DNA of 11,559 nucleotides from an uncultured Eubacteriales bacterium (GTDB lineage Bacteria; Bacillota; Clostridia; Oscillospirales; Acutalibacteraceae), in the NCBI GenBank assembly GCA_934445015.1, contig CAKSDJ010000045.1, forward strand, positions 1-11,559, written 5' to 3'. The notes below the pieces were generated by a model that saw only the letters and a list, made by a program, of their open reading frames with translations, made no database searches and had not been told where the DNA came from. Position numbers and translations under genes: made by a program. Shown here in pieces: positions 6,814 to 11,559 of the stretch (position 1 is its first letter; every line of letters starts with the position of its first letter).

Positions 6814-6893
6814 GGGGCAACTATCGGTAATTTAAAGATAGCAATTTGCCACCGCCGATAAAGCAGGATATCCTTAAAACGCCCCTGCTTTAT
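6814..6893. repeat. Cluster of interleaved inverted repeats after the sigG terminator
   Basis: Four pairings lie within 80 nt. First, GGCAACTATC (6816-6825) pairs with GATAG plus TTGCC (6837-6841, 6846-6850) with a 4-nt bulge. Second, TATCGG (6822-6827) pairs with CCGATA (6855-6860), which competes with the first. Third, ATAAAGCAGG (6858-6867) pairs with CCTGCTTTAT (6884-6893). Fourth, GGGGC (6814-6818) pairs with GCCCC (6881-6885), which competes with the third. No T-run follows either way and there is no coding frame of note. It could be a structured 3' RNA of sigG or degV, a remnant of a repeat element, or chance. I do not recognise a known RNA family. Confidence 0.4.
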
Positions 6894-6904
6894 ACTATGT
6901 ATTA

Positions 6905-7762
6905 TTATTTAATTGGTGACTTGCGCACAAACAAAACGCCCAATGTGTTTGCGCCGCAATGCGATGAAACAGTGCAACCGGCTCTTGTTAAAAATACCTC
7001 TTTAAAAATTCCTGTAGCCTTGACCTGTTCAACAACGGATTTTACAATCTCAGGATCACAGCCCGCGTGGGTTACAAAAACCCTTGAATCGTCAATGTCA
7101 TCAACATCGTGCAGGCGTTCGCTTACATACTCGGTAAGCACTTTGCCGTAAACGCCGCGGTATTTTTTGCCTACAACCATTGCTCCGTTTTTAACCTCAA
7201 TGCACGGCTTAAGTTTAAGAAGATTTGCGCCGAGCATTGCAAGTGCAGAACATCTGCCGCCCTTATAAAGATATTCAAGATTATCTATCACAAACGAGGC
7301 ATCTACGCAAGGCACTAACTCTTTCACCTTATCGGCAATGTCAGATGCAGCCATACCGCTTTTTGCCATTTCCGCTGCTGCTATAACAAGCAGTCCGCCG
7401 CCGGTAGAAAGATTTTGAGAATCTATAACATAAACGTTTGAAAAATCCTGTGCGGCAATACAGGCGTTGTTATATGTAGACGACATCGATGAACTTATTG
7501 TAAAGTGGATAACGGCGTCGCCGTTTTTTGTAAGGTCGCTGAAATAACCGGCGCACTCGCCTACGTTTGTAGCGGCGGTTTTGGGAAGTTCGCCCGTTTT
7601 ATCGTGATGTTCGTATATAAAATCGGGATTGATGTCAATACCGTCGCGGTAAACCTTTTCACCCAAAGTGATTCCGAGTGGAATAGTTTTTACGTTGTAT
7701 CTTTCTTTAAGTTCGGCACTTAAATCGGTTGTGCTGTCGCTTGAAATTATAATTCCGGCCAT
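6905..7762 (-). CDS. DegV family fatty-acid-binding protein (FakB-like)
   Basis: Cytoplasmic protein of the DegV/EDD fold. Family members bind one long-chain fatty acid, and FakB members present it to the kinase FakA for phosphorylation. The 285 residues are a normal length. Family features are the opening SSDSTTDL (7-14), PKTAATN (60-66) at the position of the usual TSQP-type lipid-contact loop, HFTISSSMSSTYNNA (86-100), VIDSQNLSTGGGLLV (112-126), LEYLYKGGRCS (162-172), THAGCDPE (231-238), and the C-terminal SSHCGANTLGVLFV (266-279) with H268 in the lipid-headgroup position. The last motif reads GAN where many DegV proteins have GPG. The ATG at 7762 follows GGAGGA. It has its own promoter and converges on sigG. 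No fakA gene is in the window, so a role in exogenous fatty acid use is inferred from the family only. Confidence 0.9.
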   Translation of the reverse strand: MAGIIISSDSTTDLSAELKERYNVKTIPLGITLGEKVYRDGIDINPDFIYEHHDKTGELPKTAATNVGECAGYFSDLTKNGDAVIHFTISSSMSSTYNNACIAAQDFSNVYVIDSQNLSTGGGLLVIAAAEMAKSGMAASDIADKVKELVPCVDASFVIDNLEYLYKGGRCSALAMLGANLLKLKPCIEVKNGAMVVGKKYRGVYGKVLTEYVSERLHDVDDIDDSRVFVTHAGCDPEIVKSVVEQVKATGIFKEVFLTRAGCTVSSHCGANTLGVLFVRKSPIK

Positions 7763-7794
7763 ATATATCCTCCAAAAAACAAAATTACTCTGGT

Positions 7795-7823
7795 ATTATA
7801 ACATTAAAAGGTCAATAAAACAA
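7795..7823 (-). promoter_or_regulatory. Predicted housekeeping promoter of degV
   Basis: On the minus strand TTGTTT (7818-7823) lies 17 nt before a perfect TATAAT (7795-7800), the same two hexamers and spacing as the argH promoter. Transcription would start near 7788. No clear terminator follows the upstream glucanase gene, so read-through from it is also possible. Confidence 0.65.
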
Positions 7824-7862
7824 CATATTTTTTAAATTTACGCCTATCGGCTTTATGCTGTT

Positions 7863-9719
7863 TTACATTACAAGTATACAAAATTCGCACTCAGACATAC
7901 TAACCGTACCGTCGCAGGGTGATTTTCCGAAAAATTGTTTGCAGTTTTTAAAATTTTCGGGTAGTTTAACCGAAATTTCATCTCTGCCGCGATTTACGGC
8001 GACAAACACGCTGCCGTGCTTGTTTTTTCTTGTATATGCAATATAATTTTCAGCCGCAGTAACGGTGTAAAAATCGCCGTCAAAAAAAACCTTACAATTT
8101 TTTCGCAAACTACCCAATGCCTTATAAAAATTCAAAAGGTCTGTGTCTTCACTTCCCCATGGGTATGCGGCACGGCAAAACGGATCGCCGAATCCCTGCA
8201 TACCTGCCTCATCGCCGTAATAAAGCGAAGGCACACCCGGCAGGGTGTATTGAATTACGGCTGCCGCTTTAAGCCGTTTTACACCTATATTGTACTCGTA
8301 TTCGGATAATTTTTGCTGCGACTGCCAATTGCGGACGCCCACAAAATCATCATCACGGCCCAAAACCGTCAATACGCGTGAAGTATCGTGCGTGCCCAAA
8401 TGATTCATAAGAGTATCTACACAGCACTTAGGATAGTTTTCAAGCACGGTATGCACCGTTTCCGACAGCATATTGCCGTCGCCGTGTTTTATAAAACCTA
8501 AAACAGCGTTTGCAAACGGATAGTTCATCACGCTGTCCAACTGATTGCCGAGCAAAAACTCACGGCGTGCGCCGTAACTTATCTTATTGCTTGCATCCTC
8601 CCAAACCTCACCTAAAATGTACGCGTCACGGTTTTCGGATTTTACCGCAGTTCTTAAACTATTCAAAAATCCGTCGGGCAGTTCATCGGCAACGTCAAGC
8701 CGCCAACCGCTTACACCCATCTTTAAATACCTGCGTAAAATTCCGTTTTCGCCCGTAATATATTCGCTGAACGATTCATCGTTTTCGTTGGTTTCGGGCA
8801 GCGTTTTTATGCCCCACCAGGCGTCATAGCCGTTGGGATAATCATAAAATTTGAACCATCTGTGATACGGCGAATTGTAATCGCGATATGCACCGCCGTT
8901 GCCGTAACGTCCGGTACGGTTAAAATATATACTGTCATCGCCTGTATGCGAAAAAACACCGTCAAGGATTATGTTTATACCTAATTTTTTTGCACTGCGG
9001 CACAAATTTTTCAAGTCGTTTTCATCGCCTAAAAGACTGTCGATTTTTTCATAATTTGCGGTGTTGTATCTGTGATTTGAGTGGGCTTCGAATATAGGGT
9101 TCATATAAATACAACTTATGCCCAACTCTTTAAGATAAGACAATTTTTGCTCTATACCCTTTATATCACCGCAGTAGTAGTCATTGCCAAGCGAACACGG
9201 ACCGTTGTTTTGCCTGTGTTCGGGTGTTTTTGTCCAATCGCTGCATATATAGCGGTCGTTTGGAACATTCTGCTTTTTATCGCCCGAAAAATTAAATCTG
9301 TCGGGAAAAATCTGATATATAATTCCGCCTTTTAACCAATCGGGTGTGGCAAAATCTTCGCTGTAAACGGTAAGTTGAAAACGCTTGCCGCACTCACGCG
9401 ATACCACGCCCAGAGAATGCTCGCTTTTAACAACAAAAAACTCGCCGTATTCGCTTGTATATCTGAAATCATACCAATAAAGACCTTTTGCCGGCGTAAT
9501 ATAGCAGTCATAAAAACGGTAATCATCAATATAGTCGGTGGGATTCATCTGTATTTCGCAAATGCTGCCGGTGCCATCGCCTTCGGTCCTTAAAAATACC
9601 GAATTTACGCAGGCGTCTTTATGCAACAACAGCCGTAACCGCAGTTTTTTACCTGCGGCTACGGCTCCTAAATGAGAGCGATATAAACTGTTTCGTGAAT
9701 CAAACGGATAATAGTTCAT
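7863..9719 (-). CDS. Cytoplasmic GH13 alpha-glucanase (neopullulanase / maltodextrin glucosidase type)
   Basis: Retaining glycoside hydrolase of the alpha-amylase family that cuts alpha-1,4 and possibly alpha-1,6 links in maltodextrins or glycogen-derived dextrins. An N-terminal beta-sandwich-like domain fills about 1-125, as in neopullulanases. The (beta/alpha)8 barrel starts at IIYQIFPDRF (133-142). All four GH13 regions are present: region I DGVFSHTG (D253, H258); region II GWRLDVADEL with the nucleophile D342; region III LGEVWED with the acid/base E371; region IV NHLGTHDTSR (H444, D445). A C-terminal beta-domain covers about 548-618. No signal peptide is visible, so it acts inside the cell. 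It starts 12 nt after the glycogen phosphorylase stop with an AGGTTTAGGT leader, forming an operon: phosphorylase trims outer chains and this enzyme likely handles branched or short leftovers. Substrate preference cannot be read from sequence. Confidence 0.92.
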   Translation of the reverse strand: MNYYPFDSRNSLYRSHLGAVAAGKKLRLRLLLHKDACVNSVFLRTEGDGTGSICEIQMNPTDYIDDYRFYDCYITPAKGLYWYDFRYTSEYGEFFVVKSEHSLGVVSRECGKRFQLTVYSEDFATPDWLKGGIIYQIFPDRFNFSGDKKQNVPNDRYICSDWTKTPEHRQNNGPCSLGNDYYCGDIKGIEQKLSYLKELGISCIYMNPIFEAHSNHRYNTANYEKIDSLLGDENDLKNLCRSAKKLGINIILDGVFSHTGDDSIYFNRTGRYGNGGAYRDYNSPYHRWFKFYDYPNGYDAWWGIKTLPETNENDESFSEYITGENGILRRYLKMGVSGWRLDVADELPDGFLNSLRTAVKSENRDAYILGEVWEDASNKISYGARREFLLGNQLDSVMNYPFANAVLGFIKHGDGNMLSETVHTVLENYPKCCVDTLMNHLGTHDTSRVLTVLGRDDDFVGVRNWQSQQKLSEYEYNIGVKRLKAAAVIQYTLPGVPSLYYGDEAGMQGFGDPFCRAAYPWGSEDTDLLNFYKALGSLRKNCKVFFDGDFYTVTAAENYIAYTRKNKHGSVFVAVNRGRDEISVKLPENFKNCKQFFGKSPCDGTVSMSECEFCILVM

Positions 9720-9731
9720 ATACCTAAACCT

Positions 9732-11558
9732 TTATTTTACTTTGTCTAAATGCCAGATATTCTTTGCGTAATCGTCAATAGAGCGATCGGCAGCAAATAT
9801 GCCTGATTTTGCAATATTTGTAAGTGACATTTTGTTCCAGACATCGGGCTTATTATAAAATTCCATAGCTTTTTTGTGCGCCTCGCAGTAATCGGCATAA
9901 TCGGCAAGGGCCATATATCTGTCAACATTTTTAAGGGTGTTGTAAATATTATCAAACTGCTTGCCGTCAATGCCCCTGCCTATAAAATCGAGAGCATTGC
10001 GAAGATTTGCATTATTGTTGTAACACTGCATAGGCGAATAACCTGTTTTTTGCAGTTTTAATACCTCCGGAGTCTGCATACCGAAAATTATGATATTATC
10101 ATCACCGACGGCACTGTGAATTTCAACGTTTGCGCCGTCTTCTGTGCCTAATGTTATTGCGCCGTTCATCATAAATTTCATATTGCTGGTGCCGCTTGCT
10201 TCGGTAGATGCGAGTGAGATCTGTTCGCTTATCTCTGCTGCGGGGATCATCAACTCTGCCAAAGTTACGCGATAATCCTCTAAAAACAGAACACGCATTT
10301 TATCGTTCACTGCGCGGTCATTATTGATAACTACCGAGAGTTTATAAATCATCTGAATTATCTCTTTGGCAAAAAGGTAGCCTGAAGCCGCCTTGGCGCC
10401 GAATATATAAGTTTTAGGAGTAAACGGTGCATTTGGATTCTCTTTGATATAGAGATAATCGGTAATTATATGCAGCGCGTTCATATGCTGACGCTTGTAT
10501 TCGTGAAGTCTTTTAACCTGCATATCAACAACAGAATCGGGGTCTATTGAAACACCGACATTTTCTTTAACGTAATTTGCGAGTCTGACTTTATTGGAAT
10601 GTTTTATCTGTGCCAAGCGGTCAAGTACCGATTTATCATCGGTAAACTGCATAAGTTTTTCAAGCTGCGACGCGTCTTTTACAAATCCGTCGCCTATAAG
10701 TTCGGTGATAAGCGAAGTGAGCTCGGGGTTTGCCTGACAGAGCCATCTGCGATGGGCAATACCGTTTGTAACGTTTGTAAACTTATCGGGCGTCATTTTG
10801 TAATAGTCGTTAAACAGTTCATCGGTAATAATTTTACTGTGCAGTTTTGAAACACCGTTTACCGAATGGCAGGCAACAACACAAAGGTTTGCCATACGCA
10901 CTACCCCACCCTGAATTACGGCGGTGCGCTCGGCAAGCGCAAAATCACCCGTTTTGGATACGACTTCGTCACGGTAGCGGCGATCGATTTCCTGAACTAT
11001 CTGATAAATGCGCGGCAAACGCTCTTTAAACAGGCTGATCTGCCAACACTCAAGCGCCTCTGACATAATTGTGTGATTTGTATACGCCATTGTGCGTGTA
11101 ACAATATCCCATGCTTTTTCCCAGGAATATCCGCACTCGTCAAGCAAAAGCCGCATAAGTTCGGGTATAGCAAGGGTAGGATGCGTATCGTTTATATGAA
11201 TTGCAACCTTTTCGGGCAAATTTTCAAGCGTGTTGTATTTACGCATATGACGGTTAAGAATATCCTGAATTGAGGCGGATACCAAAAAATACTGCTGCCT
11301 TAAACGCAGCGACTTGCCCTCGGGGTGATTATCCTCAGGGTATAATACTTTTGAAATCGCCTCTGCCGACGCACGCTGCTCAATAGCGCGGACATAATCG
11401 CCCTGACTGAATGCCGACATATCAAAGTCCTGACACTCGGCACTCCAGAGTCTTAATACGTTTACGGTTTTGCCGTCTTTGCCGGCAACTTTAAGGTCAT
11501 AAGGAACCGCGCGTACATTATTGTAATTTTTATGCTCTACATGGTGGTAATTGTTATC
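9732..11558 (-). CDS. glgP: Glycogen/starch phosphorylase, C-terminal 608 residues, cut by window edge
   Basis: Pyridoxal-phosphate enzyme that releases glucose-1-phosphate from the non-reducing ends of glycogen or maltodextrin. The reading frame is open to the right edge. The first visible residues include RAVPYDLKVAG and VLRLWSAECQDFD, both internal to the family, so roughly 190 N-terminal residues are missing. The internal ATG at 11420 is not the start. Conserved parts include HINDTHPTLAIPELMR (Met at 11420 as residue 1: 75-90), TNVTNGIAHRRWL (215-227), VKRLHEYKRQHMN (302-314), and the cofactor loop EASGTSNMKF with the PLP-binding lysine encoded at 10176-10178. The loop reads GTSNMK where E. 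coli and animal enzymes have GTGNMK. The sequence runs on to the normal C-terminus. The next gene, 12 nt downstream, is a GH13 glucanase, supporting a role in glycogen breakdown. MalP-type maltodextrin phosphorylase is the close alternative. Confidence 0.95.
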   Translation of the reverse strand, partial: DNNYHHVEHKNYNNVRAVPYDLKVAGKDGKTVNVLRLWSAECQDFDMSAFSQGDYVRAIEQRASAEAISKVLYPEDNHPEGKSLRLRQQYFLVSASIQDILNRHMRKYNTLENLPEKVAIHINDTHPTLAIPELMRLLLDECGYSWEKAWDIVTRTMAYTNHTIMSEALECWQISLFKERLPRIYQIVQEIDRRYRDEVVSKTGDFALAERTAVIQGGVVRMANLCVVACHSVNGVSKLHSKIITDELFNDYYKMTPDKFTNVTNGIAHRRWLCQANPELTSLITELIGDGFVKDASQLEKLMQFTDDKSVLDRLAQIKHSNKVRLANYVKENVGVSIDPDSVVDMQVKRLHEYKRQHMNALHIITDYLYIKENPNAPFTPKTYIFGAKAASGYLFAKEIIQMIYKLSVVINNDRAVNDKMRVLFLEDYRVTLAELMIPAAEISEQISLASTEASGTSNMKFMMNGAITLGTEDGANVEIHSAVGDDNIIIFGMQTPEVLKLQKTGYSPMQCYNNNANLRNALDFIGRGIDGKQFDNIYNTLKNVDRYMALADYADYCEAHKKAMEFYNKPDVWNKMSLTNIAKSGIFAADRSIDDYAKNIWHLDKVK

Positions 11559-11559
11559 C

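Noticed and set aside
7769..7862. Terminator after the GH13 glucanase gene
   Set aside because: Only a 3-bp GCC/GGC stem without a following T-run could be found on the minus strand.
9732..11420. ATG at 11420 as the start of the phosphorylase
   Set aside because: The frame stays open to the window edge, and the 46 codons before this ATG encode clearly conserved phosphorylase sequence.
1..11559. tRNA or rRNA genes, CRISPR arrays, insertion sequences, prophage or toxin-antitoxin modules
   Set aside because: Nearly the whole window is filled by eight recognisable housekeeping or sporulation genes, and the gaps show only promoters, terminators and short inverted repeats.

Overview
The window looks like the chromosome of a spore-forming, low-GC Gram-positive anaerobe of the Clostridia. 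I lean towards a gut Oscillospirales/Ruminococcaceae-type genome, but the sequence alone does not fix this. The reasons are a clear forespore sigma factor gene (sigG), an E. coli-type fermentative D-lactate dehydrogenase, AT-rich gaps with TTGNNN-N17-TATAAT promoters, and strong GGAGG-like ribosome binding sites. Eight protein genes are present: seven on the minus strand and only sigG on the plus strand. The genes at both window edges are cut.

Layout, left to right. 1-897 is the N-terminal 299 residues of a cardiolipin synthase (minus) with its own promoter. 1042-2418 is argH (argininosuccinate lyase) with its own promoter and an intrinsic terminator. 2497-3486 is a D-lactate dehydrogenase lying 5 nt behind uvrC (3492-5321). 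5448-5708 is rpsT, whose terminator hairpin carries the -35 box of a likely uvrC promoter. Divergent from rpsT is sigG (5978-6742, plus), preceded by a sequence that matches the forespore sigma-F promoter pattern. sigG ends in a long, potentially bidirectional hairpin and faces a DegV-family fatty-acid-binding protein gene (6905-7762, minus). About 80 nt of interleaved inverted repeats lie between them. 7863-9719 is a cytoplasmic GH13 alpha-glucanase, and 9732-11558 is the C-terminal 608 residues of glycogen phosphorylase. These two are 12 nt apart and form a glycogen/maltodextrin breakdown operon.

Functionally this is a housekeeping region: glycogen mobilisation, membrane lipid chemistry, arginine biosynthesis, pyruvate reduction to D-lactate, nucleotide excision repair, ribosome assembly and sporulation control. 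I see no mobile element, CRISPR array, tRNA/rRNA gene, prophage or toxin-antitoxin module, and no convincing undescribed system. The points worth a second look are regulatory: the sigma-F-like promoter with an A7T7 tract in front of sigG, the placement of sigG away from spoIIGA/sigE, the promoter embedded in the rpsT terminator, the uvrC-ldhA coupling, a dyad over the cls promoter, and the interleaved repeats between sigG and degV.
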